DNA from: CAVSMC01 sp963798655
GTDB lineage: Bacteria > Pseudomonadota > Gammaproteobacteria > Burkholderiales > Casimicrobiaceae
Assembly (NCBI GenBank): GCA_963798655.1
Contig: CAWCUH010000003.1
Location: forward strand, 248,001 to 312,000
Length of the DNA: 64,000 nucleotides
Reading direction: 5' to 3'
The first letter of the stretch is position 1. Every line of letters begins with the position of its first letter. The position numbers were made by a program, and so were the translations under genes. The notes beneath the pieces are model-generated. The model did not search any database, was not told the origin of the DNA, and saw nothing but the letters and a program-made list of their open reading frames with translations. This document shows, piece after piece, positions 8,005-17,101 of the stretch.

Positions 8005-9384
8005 CTATTGGATCGGCTTCGGCCAGGCGACGACGGGCATGTCGACGACCGACGCCGTGCGCCGCCATCTTGCGCCCGCTTCGTACGAGCGCAGCTTGTT
8101 GTACAACGTCTTCGTGCTGATGCCGAGCATCCGCGCTGCTTCCTCCTGCGTACGGCATTGCTTCACCGTGTGCAGGATCAGCCGCCTCTCGACGTCGCCG
8201 AGCGTTTCGCCCACCGTCACGCGAATGCCGGTTGCCGCGGGCGGGACCGAGCCGAGCACCGTTTCGCGCTGAAGCACCGGCTGCGTGATCGCCTTGCCGT
8301 CGGCGAGGATGTACGCGCGTTGCACGACGTTGTAGAGCTCGCGCACGTTGCCGGGCCAGTCGTAACGTTCCATGCGAGCGAGCGCCGCCGGGCTGAACGC
8401 CTTCGTCGTCGCGCCGCGCTCGTTCAGCGCGTCGAGGAAGTGCAACGTGAGCCGCGTGATGTCGCCTGTGCGCTCGCGCAGCGGTGGCACCTGCAGCGGC
8501 ACTACCTGCAGCCGGTACAGCAGGTCCTCGCGCAGCTTCCCGCTCTTCACCGCTTCGTACGGATCGCGGTTCGTCGCGGCGATGACACGCACGTCGATCG
8601 GAATGACGTCGGTCGCACCGACGCGCGTCACCGTGCGCGATTCGAGCACGCGCAACAGGCGCACCTGCAGGTCCGCCGGCATCTCGGTCACTTCATCGAG
8701 GAACAGCGTGCCGCCGTGCGCGCGCTCGAAAAAGCCTACGTGCTGTCGGAACGCACCGGTGAAGCTGCCTTTTTCGTGGCCAAAGAGCTCGCTCTCGATC
8801 AGGTTCGGCGACACCGCCCCGCAATTGACCGCGAGATACGGCCGCTCGCGCCGCTGCGAGAGCTCGTGCAGCGTCTTCGCAACGAGCTCCTTGCCGGTCC
8901 CGCTCTCGCCGACAATGAGCACCGTCGCGTCGGTCGGCGCGATCCGCTTCATCTCGTCGAAGAGCTTGCGCATCGACGGCGACGCGCCGATCAGTTCTCC
9001 GAGCCGGTCGTGCGGAGCGTCGTCATCGCGCTCGGGCAGCGAAACGCGCGCGAGGATGCTCCGTAGCTTCGGCACGCTGAGCGGCTTCGTCAGGTAATCC
9101 AGCGCGCCGAGCCGCATGCCCTTGACGCAGGTCTCGACGCTCGCGTGGCCGGTGATGACGACGACGTCGCTCGATTTCGGCAGGTCGGCCTCGGTGAGCA
9201 GGTCGATGCCGCTTCCATCGGGCAGGCAGAGATCGACGAGCACCAGGTCCGGTACCGGCGTGAAGCGTGCGCGCGCTTCAGCGAGCGTCGATGCGACAGC
9301 GGTGGTGAAGCCGTCGCGGCCGATCAGTTCGGCGAGCGTGCGGCGCGAAATTTCGTCGTCGTCGACGATCAAGGCGTGCGGCAT
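8005..9384 (-). CDS. Sigma-54-dependent response regulator (NtrC family)
   Basis: This 459-residue protein has the three-domain layout of an NtrC-type activator. Its receiver domain (about 1-120) has the acidic pair near residues 8-10, phosphoacceptor Asp51 in LVDLCLPDG and Lys in LTKP. The AAA+ sigma-54 contact domain (about 140-370) has Walker A GESGTGKE and the sigma-54 contact loop GSFTGA, a common variant of GAFTGA. A Fis-type helix-turn-helix (about 415-445, EEAARMLGISTKTLY) binds enhancer DNA. The start at 9384 puts the receiver at the N-terminus as in the family. No histidine kinase is adjacent, so the phosphodonor is unknown. Its position opposite a sigma-54 promoter makes the BON-domain gene its likeliest target. 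Confidence 0.94.
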   Translation of the reverse strand: MPHALIVDDDEISRRTLAELIGRDGFTTAVASTLAEARARFTPVPDLVLVDLCLPDGSGIDLLTEADLPKSSDVVVITGHASVETCVKGMRLGALDYLTKPLSVPKLRSILARVSLPERDDDAPHDRLGELIGASPSMRKLFDEMKRIAPTDATVLIVGESGTGKELVAKTLHELSQRRERPYLAVNCGAVSPNLIESELFGHEKGSFTGAFRQHVGFFERAHGGTLFLDEVTEMPADLQVRLLRVLESRTVTRVGATDVIPIDVRVIAATNRDPYEAVKSGKLREDLLYRLQVVPLQVPPLRERTGDITRLTLHFLDALNERGATTKAFSPAALARMERYDWPGNVRELYNVVQRAYILADGKAITQPVLQRETVLGSVPPAATGIRVTVGETLGDVERRLILHTVKQCRTQEEAARMLGISTKTLYNKLRSYEAGARWRRTASVVDMPVVAWPKPIQ

Positions 9385-9546
9385 GGGGCGTCCCCTCGGT
9401 TGGACTTGCGTGCACCGGCCGTTACGCAAATTCCGTTCCGAAGGCCGCCGGTATTGCAAACGGCTGATTCGAAGGGCGCCTTATCGGCAAGTTTTGGGGC
9501 GGAGTGTAGAACCTACCGCAGCGCGTGTAGCTGCTCCAAAGGAGAT

Positions 9547-10470
9547 TCAGCCGCCGGTGGTCTCACCTCCCATGACCTGCAGAACGATCCCGGTGATGAA
9601 CGACGAGTCTGCGTTCGAGGCGAGGAATACGTACGCCGGCGCGAGCTCTTCCGGCTGTGCCGGCCGGCCCATCGGCGATTGCTCGCCGAACTTCGACACG
9701 CGCTCCTCGCTCTCGCCCTGGTCGCTCGGGTTGAGCGGCGTCCACACCGGGCCGGGCGCGATCGCGTTGACACGGATCTTTCGCTCGATGAGGTTCTGCG
9801 CGAGCGTCTTGGTGAACGCGTTGATCGCGCCTTTGGTCGCCGAATAGTCGGGCAGCTTCGCCGAGCCGATGATGCCCGTCTCCGAGCTCGTCGCGATGAT
9901 GACCCCGCCTTCGTCCATGACCCGCAGCGCCGCGCGCGCGAGCCGAATGTAGGCGTAGATGTTCGTCTCGAACGTCTGCTCGAGCTCGTCGTCGGTCAGC
10001 TCGTCGAGCGACGGCTTGCGATTCTGGTGCGCGGCGTTGGAAACCAGGATGTCGAGCTTGCCGAAGTGGTGAACGGTGTCGCCGACGATGCGATCGCAAT
10101 ACGCTGCGTCGGTAAGGTCACCCGGCAGCAACAGGCAACGCCGTCCTTCGCGCTCGATCACGTCGCGCGTTTCCTCGGCGTCGCTCGTTTCCTGGGGCAG
10201 ATAGGCGATCGCCACGTCGGCGCCCTCGCGTGCGAAAAGAACGGCGACCGCGCGTCCGATGCCCGAATCGCCGCCGGTGACGAGCGCGGCCTTGCCTTCG
10301 AGCTTGCCCGCCGCCTTGTAGCGCTGGGCCTGATAGCGCGGCCGTGGCTGCAGCTTCGATTCGAGACCCGGCTGGTCCTGATGCTGCTTCGGAAACGGCG
10401 GCTTCGGCTCATCGAGCGTGTCGGTGTCGCCGGCCGGTTCGTTGTCGCGTGTGTGCTTGGTCATCTGCAT
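9547..10470 (-). CDS. SDR-family oxidoreductase (stress-associated type)
   Basis: This 307-residue short-chain dehydrogenase has a cofactor-binding VTGGDSGIGRA near residue 62, SNAAH in place of the usual NNAG, the catalytic Ser in TSSETG, and YSATKGA with catalytic Tyr and Lys. An N-terminal extension of about 50 polar residues rich in Pro, Gln and Lys precedes the Rossmann fold. That extension is typical of the YdaD/YhdF-like general-stress dehydrogenases. The substrate cannot be inferred. AAAGGA stands about seven bases upstream of the ATG at 10470 and supports that start. It is transcribed away from the topoisomerase IB gene across a 338-bp gap and toward the sigma-54 activator gene. Confidence 0.9.
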   Translation of the reverse strand: MQMTKHTRDNEPAGDTDTLDEPKPPFPKQHQDQPGLESKLQPRPRYQAQRYKAAGKLEGKAALVTGGDSGIGRAVAVLFAREGADVAIAYLPQETSDAEETRDVIEREGRRCLLLPGDLTDAAYCDRIVGDTVHHFGKLDILVSNAAHQNRKPSLDELTDDELEQTFETNIYAYIRLARAALRVMDEGGVIIATSSETGIIGSAKLPDYSATKGAINAFTKTLAQNLIERKIRVNAIAPGPVWTPLNPSDQGESEERVSKFGEQSPMGRPAQPEELAPAYVFLASNADSSFITGIVLQVMGGETTGG

Positions 10471-10808
10471 CGTCGTCCTTTGGCGAAAAGTGGAGCGCGC
10501 GGCGATCGCCGGCGCGCGATGAGCGTCGTGGTTAGCACTTTCCATTCCCGCGCACGTCGGAGCCTTGCGCGCTCGCGCGGTCGTCGCCTCGGCAAACATT
10601 TCAATCAGCGTGCAAAGTCGGCCCGGCGACGCCATCGCGACGCAGCGCGCGTCCGGCGGCGGCACGTCGAGCGCTCAATGGCGCGGGTCGCGACCCGGCT
10701 TCGCAGCGTGAGGCTTATCCCACAGGCGAATCGGCGGTTCGCGGACAAGCGTTGCAAGGGCGAGGCGCTACGCTCGTCTCGCCCTTGATCATCACGCGCC
10801 CTGCTCGA
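10471..10808. other. Divergent intergenic region, no gene seen
   Basis: This 338-bp gap separates the divergent SDR and topoisomerase IB genes and must hold both promoters. I see a 9-bp inverted repeat, AAGGGCGAG (10756-10764) with CTCGCCCTT (10778-10786), but no T-run and no convincing -35/-10 pair. No conserved coding frame is apparent. Confidence 0.5.
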
Positions 10809-12026
10809 ATGAGAACGACGTCGACCTCCGCGCCGCCGCCCGAGTTGGACGCCGTGCTCGAGTCCGCGGGCCTGCGCTACTCGCGCGACGGCGACCGCGG
10901 TCTTCGCCGAACCGGCAAGCCCGGTGCCTTCGAATACGTCGATGCGCAAGGCCAGAAGGTGACTGGAGCGCGCGAGCTCGCGCGAATCGCAAGGCTCGCG
11001 ATCCCGCCGGCATGGACCGACGTGTGGATCTGCGACGACCCGCGCGGACATCTGCAGGCGACGGGACGCGATGCGCGCGGGCGCAAGCAGTATCGCTACC
11101 ATCCGCACTGGCGCGAGGAGCGCGACAGCAACAAGTTCGAGCGGCTCGCCGCCTTCGGCGCAGCGCTGCCGGCGTTGCGTTCGGCAGTCGAGCGCGATCT
11201 CGCGATGGCCGGCCTGCCTCGACGCAAGGTGCTCGCGGCGATGGTCGGCCTGCTCGACACGACGTTCGTGCGCGTGGGCGACGAGCGCTATCGGCGCGAG
11301 AATCACACGTACGGGCTCACGACGCTGCGCAACCGTCACGTGCACGTCGACGGCGATCGCATCCGTCTTCGCTTTCGCGGCAAGGCGGGCAAGGAGCACG
11401 ACGTGCTGCTGTCCGACAAGCGCCTTGCCCGCGTCGTGCGTCGCTGCCGTGATCTTCCCGGTTACGAGCTCTTCCAGTACGTCGACGAGGACGGCGAGAT
11501 CCGCAGCATCGGCGCATCCGACGTCAACGACTACCTCAAGGAAGTCTGCGGCGACGACTACACGGCGAAGGACTTTCGCACCTGGGGCGCGACGGTCATC
11601 GCGGCGGGAGCGCTGAAGAGCGCCGCGGCGCCGACCTGCGATCGCGATGCCGTGCGCTCGGTGAACGACGCGCTGCAGCGTGCCGCCGAAGTGCTCGGCA
11701 ACACCGTCGCCGTCTGCCGCAAGAGCTACGTGCATCCGGGCGTGCTCGATTCGTATCGCGACGGCGGCGCAACGCGCGTGCAGCCGCGCCGGCCGGTCAA
11801 AGGACTGCGCGGCCTCGAGCCGTATGTTCTGCGCCTGCTGCAGCGGCTGTCGCGTGCGGCGGGGCGCGCAGCGAGGCAGCGGCCGACGCTCGAAGACGCG
11901 CTGCAGGCGTCGCTTGGCGATCGCTCGAAGCGCACGGCGAGCGAGCGCCGCGGCGTGGCACCGAGAACCGCTACGCGCAGGTCGAAGTTCCGCGGGACAC
12001 GCAAGCAAGTCGAAGCGCACGGCTGA
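10809..12026 (+). CDS. DNA topoisomerase IB (eukaryotic/poxvirus-like)
   Basis: This 405-residue protein is a bacterial type IB topoisomerase. The family relaxes supercoils of either sign without ATP by forming a 3'-phosphotyrosine nick. The N-terminal domain contains IPPAWTDVWIC and HPxW-type segments around residues 65-105. The catalytic domain contains RVGDERYRRENHTYG with the first catalytic Arg, GKAGKEH with the catalytic Lys and downstream TWGATV. The active-site tyrosine is Tyr307 in CRKSYVHP. The last 70 residues are basic and poorly conserved. The ATG at 10809 matches the family N-terminus. Bacterial topoisomerase IB is scattered in soil and stress-resistant lineages. Confidence 0.93.
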   Translation: MRTTSTSAPPPELDAVLESAGLRYSRDGDRGLRRTGKPGAFEYVDAQGQKVTGARELARIARLAIPPAWTDVWICDDPRGHLQATGRDARGRKQYRYHPHWREERDSNKFERLAAFGAALPALRSAVERDLAMAGLPRRKVLAAMVGLLDTTFVRVGDERYRRENHTYGLTTLRNRHVHVDGDRIRLRFRGKAGKEHDVLLSDKRLARVVRRCRDLPGYELFQYVDEDGEIRSIGASDVNDYLKEVCGDDYTAKDFRTWGATVIAAGALKSAAAPTCDRDAVRSVNDALQRAAEVLGNTVAVCRKSYVHPGVLDSYRDGGATRVQPRRPVKGLRGLEPYVLRLLQRLSRAAGRAARQRPTLEDALQASLGDRSKRTASERRGVAPRTATRRSKFRGTRKQVEAHG

Positions 12027-12125
12027 CGGAGGCGTCGGGGCGCGCGCTTCGCAGTGAGAGGCATGAACAGCGAGCGCCATGCTCGCTCGTTCACGATTGA
12101 GCCGTCTTGATTGAGGAGATGATCG

Positions 12126-12328
12126 ATGAACCTCGCACGCAACATCGCTGCTGCGATCGCAGTCGCGATCGCGACGCTGCGCCCGGCCGCGGCGACCGAT
12201 TTCACCGATCTGTGGTGGGATCCCGCGGAGTCCGGCTGGGGGCTGAACGTAGCGCAACAGGCCGACACGATGTACGTCACGCTGTACGTGTACGGCACGA
12301 CGAACCGGGCGGCGTGGTACGCGGCGAC
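12126..12328 (+). pseudogene. Secreted hypothetical protein, 5' part only, cut by an IS3-family element
   Basis: An ATG at 12126 behind GAGGAG opens a frame with a signal peptide (about residues 1-25, ending AAA). The segment DLWWDPAESGWGLN and the Tyr/Trp-rich stretch ending TTNRAAWYAAT follow. This SGWGLN opening is familiar from Betaproteobacterial exported proteins of unknown function whose full length is over 100 residues. Here it stops matching at about residue 67, exactly where the left inverted repeat of the insertion sequence starts (12329). The open frame runs on into transposase sequence. I could not find the missing 3' part beyond the element, so a deletion accompanied or followed insertion. 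Confidence 0.7.
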
Positions 12329-12365
12329 TGACCCTGTCTCGTTTCGACGTGCACCAGGAATTGAA

Positions 12366-12691
12366 ATGGTAGAGGTGTGCGAAAAGAACGGAAATGGTCA
12401 GAGGAACAGACGTCCCGACCCGATGTACACGGCGGAGTTCAAGACGGACGCTGTGAAGCTGGCAGATGAGGTCGGCATCACGGAAACGGCGAAACGCCTC
12501 GATATGCCAATCTCGAGCATCCATAATGGATGAAGCGCGAGACTCGGTTGAGTGCGGGTGGCGGCAAAGGTCAGCCGGCGAGCGAAGCGCAAGCCGAGAT
12601 TACGCGACTCCGCCGTGAAGTTGCGTCGCTGAAAGTTGACAACGAGATCCTCCGAAAGGCGGCGGCGTACTTCGCGAAGGGATTGCGGTGA
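12366..12691 (+). pseudogene. IS3-family transposase OrfA, frameshifted
   Basis: From the ATG at 12366 the frame reads a helix-turn-helix transposase subunit (YTAEFKTDAVKLADEVG, then TAKRLDMP) and stops at 12533. The expected continuation, an IHNWMKRE-type junction followed by a leucine-rich coiled coil (LRREVASLKVDNEILRKAA), is present in another frame from about 12530 to 12691. Restoring one base near 12526 joins the two halves. This is a single-base deletion inside OrfA, not the programmed slippage that IS3 uses between OrfA and OrfB. Confidence 0.8.
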
Positions 12692-13549
12692 AGTACGCCT
12701 GGATCGAAAGCCAAAGCGAACGTTACGCCGTGTCGAGGATTGCCGAGCTCTGAGTGTGTCGCGCACCCGGTATCCGCAGTGGCTGCGACGTCCCGCCTCG
12801 CTGCGGCAACGTCGCAATGACGAGCTCGGTGCGCAGTTGCGCGTGATTCATACCGTGAACGGCCGCGCGTATGGACGGCCGCGGTTATGGAAGGCGCTGA
12901 CCGAACGCGCTAAACATGTCGTCGATGAGCGCGTGCGCCGGTTGATGGCGGTGCAGGGCCTACGCTCCGTCTACAAGCGACGTATCGCAAGACCACGCGG
13001 TCGGCGCACGACATGCCACCGGCGCCGAACTTGGTCGATGGATAGTTCGGGGCACAGCAAGTGGACCGTGTCCGAATTTCCGGCATCGGCTACATCGCGG
13101 CGGCGCAGGGTTGGCTCTACTTCGCTGCCGTGCTCGACCTGGGTAGCCGGCGCGTGGTCGGCTTGTCGATGGCCGCGCGGGTGCCGGCGAAGCTCGTGTG
13201 TGACGCACTGGCGATGGCGTTTTTCCGGCGCCGGCCGCGACCCGGGTTGATCGCGCATTCGAATCGCGGGGGGCAGTACGCGAGTGACGTTTATCGACGT
13301 GATCTGGCGAAGTATAGAATGCAGCAATCGATGAGCCGCAAAGGCAACGTCTGGGACAACGCGCCGATGGAAAGCTTCTTCAAGACACTGAGGGTCGAAC
13401 CTGTGTATGGACAGCGATGCGAAACGCGAGACCAGGCTCGCCCGGACATCGTGAACTGGAAGAGGGCTTCTACGATCGAAGGCGCATGCACTCGGCACTC
13501 GACTATCGATCACCGGTCCAGTACGAGCAATCTATGCGAGCCGCGTAGG
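12688..13549 (+). pseudogene. IS3-family transposase OrfB (DDE integrase), inactive
   Basis: The OrfB reading starts at GTG 12688, overlapping the end of OrfA (VKYAWIESQ). It is broken near 12745 and again near 13010, has an in-frame TAG near 13045, and shifts once more near 13455. Pieces in successive frames cover the whole protein: YGRPRLWKAL, HDMPPAPNLV, then the integrase core with LDLGSRRVVG (second Asp) and NAPMESFF (Glu), and finally HSALDYRSPVQYE. At the first catalytic position the usual WVTD reads RISG, so the first Asp is lost as well. The element cannot transpose by itself. Confidence 0.85.
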
Positions 13550-13793
13550 CCCAGTTTATGTGAAATCGAGGCAAGGTCATTCCGGCGTCGTTACACGAGT
13601 AGCGCCTTATCGTTCGTTGGGAGTACTACGTGGAACTCGCAAGCCTCACAATGCTCCGAAACGAATTTGAGATAGATTCTAGAGTTACGGCCGCCGAAGA
13701 ACGTCCTTCCTCTTAATGCATGCTCGATCGCCGCCGAGACGGATCGCCGAATTGGAATCCTGCGACGTTGGGCGCTTCCCGGCGGAGCAGTCG

Positions 13794-14045
13794 ATGACGC
13801 GATCGATCACGATTCTAGTGAAGGACAACGCCGATGTCGCCTCGACAGTGGAGGATATGAAGCGTGCGGCGGGCCGCTATGCGAGCTCTCTGCATAAGCT
13901 GCATCCCGACAGTACCGATGCACGGCTGAGCCGCTACTTTACGATCGAAGTCCCGGACGATGCGATTGCGCAGATCACCGCCGCAGTGCGAAGATGCGCA
14001 TCGGTTGATGCGGCATACGTCAAGCCACGCGAAGCGCTTCCCTGA
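13794..14045 (+). CDS. Small stand-alone protein resembling a subtilisin prodomain
   Basis: This 83-residue protein begins at the ATG at 13794. Its C-terminal half (YFTIEVPDDAIAQITAAV, ending VDAAYVKP) closely parallels a segment of the protease encoded just downstream (LWNYYRVHAADDRLDALAAV, ending VAAAYVKP). In that protease the segment lies before the catalytic domain, where inhibitor-type propeptides sit. I infer that this is a free prodomain-like protein that could inhibit or chaperone the protease in trans. It has no signal peptide and no catalytic motif. It lies 21 bp upstream of the protease, in the same direction and within the decayed island, so it may itself be a relic. Confidence 0.65.
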   Translation: MTRSITILVKDNADVASTVEDMKRAAGRYASSLHKLHPDSTDARLSRYFTIEVPDDAIAQITAAVRRCASVDAAYVKPREALP

Positions 14046-14066
14046 CCAAGCTAATGACCCGCTACG

Positions 14067-15924
14067 ATGCCAATACAAAGCACGCCAGGGCGCGAGCTCA
14101 TTGTCGTTGCGAACTCTGAAATATCTTTGCGCGCATCGCCACGCGGAGTCGAATCGCTGACGGGTCATCCCGTAGCGGAAATCACAGACGCCCTGAATGC
14201 CGCCGCCGCGGTCATTTCGCCGCTCTTCGCGACGAGGGAAGAGAAGCTCGCGGCCGCGTCGACGGCGATAGCGAGGGCGTCGGGTTTTGACGTGCCGAAG
14301 CTCTGGAACTACTACCGCGTTCACGCTGCCGACGATCGGCTCGACGCGCTTGCAGCAGTGCTCGCCGCGTCAGCCGGGGTTGCCGCCGCATACGTCAAGC
14401 CGCCGGTGTATCCGCCCGCGCTCAACGAGATGGTGGCAAGAGTGCCCGAAGCGCCGCCGTCGACTCCCGACTTCAGCTCGCGGCAGGGCTATCTCGATGC
14501 GGCGCCCGGTGGGGTCGACGCGCGATATGCGTGGATGTTCCCGGAGGACGCGGCAGCGGTGTTCGCATCATCGACGTCGAAGGCGCCTGGAACTTCCTGC
14601 ACGAGGACTTGGTTGCCAACCAAGGCGGTGTCGTCGGTGGAACGCCGACCACGGACTTAGGTTGGGTGAATCACGGCACGGCCGTGCTCGGCGTCTTCAG
14701 CGGCGATGGCGTCGGCGTAAAGGGCATCTGTCCCGATGCCGATGTGAGCGCGATATCGCTCTTCGGCTTGAGCTCGGCGAGCGCAATCCACCAAGCGGCC
14801 GACCGGCTCGGCACCGGCGATATCATCCTGGTCGAGTTGCATCGCGCCGGCCCCCGGTACAACTTCGAGGACCGTCCCGATCAACTCGGTTTCATTCCGA
14901 TCGAATGGTGGCCCGACGACTTCGACGCCATCCGTTACGCGACGGCGAAGGGGATCATCGTAGTCGCCGCAGCGGGCAATGGCGGCGAGAACCTGGATGA
15001 CGCGCTGTATGACATGGCCCCGGGCGGTTTTCCGCCGCTTGGAGCAATCCGTTTCGCCGCGGTACCCGGGACTCGGGCTCCATCCTCGTCGGTGCAGGCG
15101 CGCCCCCTCCGGGAACGCACGGATCGGCGGGCGACGTCGACCGATCGCGGCTCGTGTTCTCGAACTGGGGGTCGGCGATTGACACCCAGGGGTGGGGCCT
15201 CGAAGTTACGACGACGGGTTACGGGGATCTGCAGGGCGGTTGCGAGCATGAACGCCTGGTACACCGATCGTTTCTCGGTACGTCGAGTGCATCGCCGATC
15301 GTCGTCGGCGCGCTCGGATGCGTGCAAGGAGCGCTGCGAGCGAGCGGAACGCCGCTCGTACCGGCAGAGATGCGATCGATGCTGCGCACCACCGGGTCCC
15401 CGCAACAGGACGGTGCCCAGTTTCCGGCGACTGAGCACATCGGAGCCCGTCCGAATATCCGGCAAATGCTCGATGCGACAAGTGTCGAGACCGATGTGCC
15501 GGCGCCGATGCATCGCTACTGGAGCGCCCCGCTGTTCGATCATTTCTTCACCACTAACTGGGCAGAGCTCGGCCCTGGCAATGCCGATTGGGCTTACGAG
15601 GCAGTCGCGTTCCGGGTCCACCTATCGGCGGTACCCGGTACGACGCCTCTCTATCGCTACTTCAATGCGCAGGTTGGCGATCACATGTACACGACGGACT
15701 TCAGCGAGCTTGGCGCCGGAAAATTCGGCTGGCTTTACGAAGGCGTCGCAGGATATGTCCACGCTCAGGCGAGTAGCCAAACAATTCCGCTATACCGGTA
15801 TTGGAACGCCACCGGCGGCGATCACTTCTACACGATCGACTGGAGCGAGCTCGGCAACGGGAAGCTGGGGTGGGTATTCGAAAACGTCGCCTGCTACGTG
15901 CATCCTAGTGTGCCGTCTCGTTAA
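14067..15924 (+). pseudogene. S8 serine protease with DUF5648-like C-terminal repeats, two frameshifts
   Basis: The coding sequence runs through three frames. The first (from ATG 14067) gives the prodomain, ending at YAWMFP near 14545. The second gives the catalytic Asp (VRIIDVEGAW) and His (NHGTAVLG), ending at GGFPP near 15033. The third gives the Ser motif GTSSASP and the C-terminus to 15924. Adding one base at each junction restores a protein of about 618 residues. The C-terminus has three repeats of the form YRYWN, GDHFYTIDWSELG, GWVFE, matching the DUF5648 pattern of secreted proteins. There is no obvious signal peptide. All three triad residues survive, so the breaks are recent or are sequencing errors. 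Confidence 0.8.
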
Positions 15925-16003
15925 TAACTGGTATATGTCTTGCATAGGATTTCGGTATCTTCATCAGTGGAGATAGTGCGGTGTTCATGATCTCAGGAGT
16001 GCC

Positions 16004-16827
16004 GTCTTGTCCACGAGAGATATCGAAGCGGCGTTTCGCGATGAGTCGGGGTCTTCGGTGCTCTCGCGCTCGGCGGTATCGGCGGTGACCGAACGACTGT
16101 GGGCAGACTACCAGGCGTTTGCTCGCCCGTCTCTGGCCGAATTCGAAGTGATCTACTTGTTCGTCGATGGCATTGCCGAGCGGCGGGGACGAAGGAGGAT
16201 ACGGCGAGTTGTCGAGACTCCCTGCGCGATCTGAAGAATCGCAATCTGTGCGATCCGCTGCTGGCCAGCAGCGACGGTGCACCCGGTCTGATTCGAGCGG
16301 TGGAGGAATCGTTTCCGCGTTCGCTGCGGCAAAGATGCCTCGCGCACAAGATGCGCAACCTCGAGGCGAAGATGCCGGCGGAGAAGTGGCCGGAGGTTAA
16401 ATCTGCGGCGTGGAGCGCGTACACCGCGGCCAGTCCAAAGCTCGCTGAAATGTTGCGCGACGAATTCATGCGCACCTACGAGCGTGAGCTGCCGGCAGCC
16501 ACGGCGTGCCTCCTCGAGTTACCGCTTGCACATCGGAAGGCGATATGACCACCAATCTTCTCGAGCTGTTTGGCGAGGAGCGCCGGCGTTCGAAGGTCAT
16601 CCCGCACGCTTTCGGCCTTTCGGCGAGCGCGCCGTGATGAAGATATCCGCCGCAATGCTGCGCGCCTTGGAGTCGTGGCGTGGCATTCGGATCACGGAAT
16701 TCGCGCTGCGACAATTGAACTTGCTCGCAACGAGCTGAACGAGCGATTCGGTGCGCGCCGCGCGCCGGCTGCTCAGCCGATCAACCCCACATCCGGCTCT
16801 CGAATTTCCAGCAAGCAGGGGACTTGA
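16004..16827 (+). pseudogene. IS256-family (mutator-type) transposase remnant
   Basis: The sequence reads LSTRDIEAAFRDESG and YLFVDGIAER at first, then jumps frame to SSDGAPGLIRAVEESFPRS and RQRCLAHKMRNL. TTNLLELFGEERRRSKVIPHAFG follows in another frame near 16551-16615. The C-terminal SWRGIRITEF and a terminal SRISSKQGT ending at 16827 are further out of frame. These are ordered landmarks of IS256-family DDE transposases. The N-terminal third is missing, residues between VDGIAER and GTKED are deleted, and at least three frameshifts are present. No inverted repeats could be assigned. The remnant borders the broken S8 protease. Confidence 0.85.
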
Positions 16828-17101
16828 CCTTTATGCGCAGTCGCACAGGCGTAGCAGGATTGTTTCGACTGGCTGCAAGCCCTGTTGAGGCCCAGAGCAT
16901 CGCCAACGGTCCGTACTACGCGACGCTGTCGCGAGCGGCCGATACGCCACATCGGCGATGTGGTCATCGTTCTGGCCCGTGACGCAGATCAAGCGCCTTT
17001 CGCGCATCGTGCCGTAAACCCCGAATAGACGCTCGCAAGCGGGCGCGCTTGCCTGTTGCCATCAGCGCACGCGGCGGGCGGGCTCGACGGAGGCACGGCG
17101 G
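16828..17101. other. Intergenic sequence downstream of the IS256 remnant
   Basis: I see no gene, hairpin or repeat here. Its left part probably contains the lost terminal repeat of the IS256 element. The promoter for the PAS-domain gene at 17102 should lie in the right part, but I find no clear -35/-10 pair. Confidence 0.4.

Larger units (their letters stand above)
12329..13579 (+). mobile_element. Degenerate IS3-family insertion sequence
   Basis: The element is bounded by imperfect inverted repeats. The left end begins TGACCCTGTCTCG at 12329; the right end, read inward from 13579, begins TGACCTTGCCTCG. About 16 of the first 23 positions agree. It is 1251 bp long, the size of IS3 elements. 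It holds an OrfA helix-turn-helix gene and an OrfB integrase gene, both broken by frameshifts. No matching 3-4 bp target duplication is seen (left flank GAC, right flank TTC), so one end has probably rearranged. It is inserted in the 5' part of a secreted-protein gene. Confidence 0.85.

Noticed and set aside
12366..12691. Programmed ribosomal frameshifting in the IS3 transposase
   Set aside because: The shift lies inside OrfA's conserved IHNW-MKRE junction and needs an added base, and OrfB has further lesions. This is decay and not the usual OrfA-OrfB slippage.
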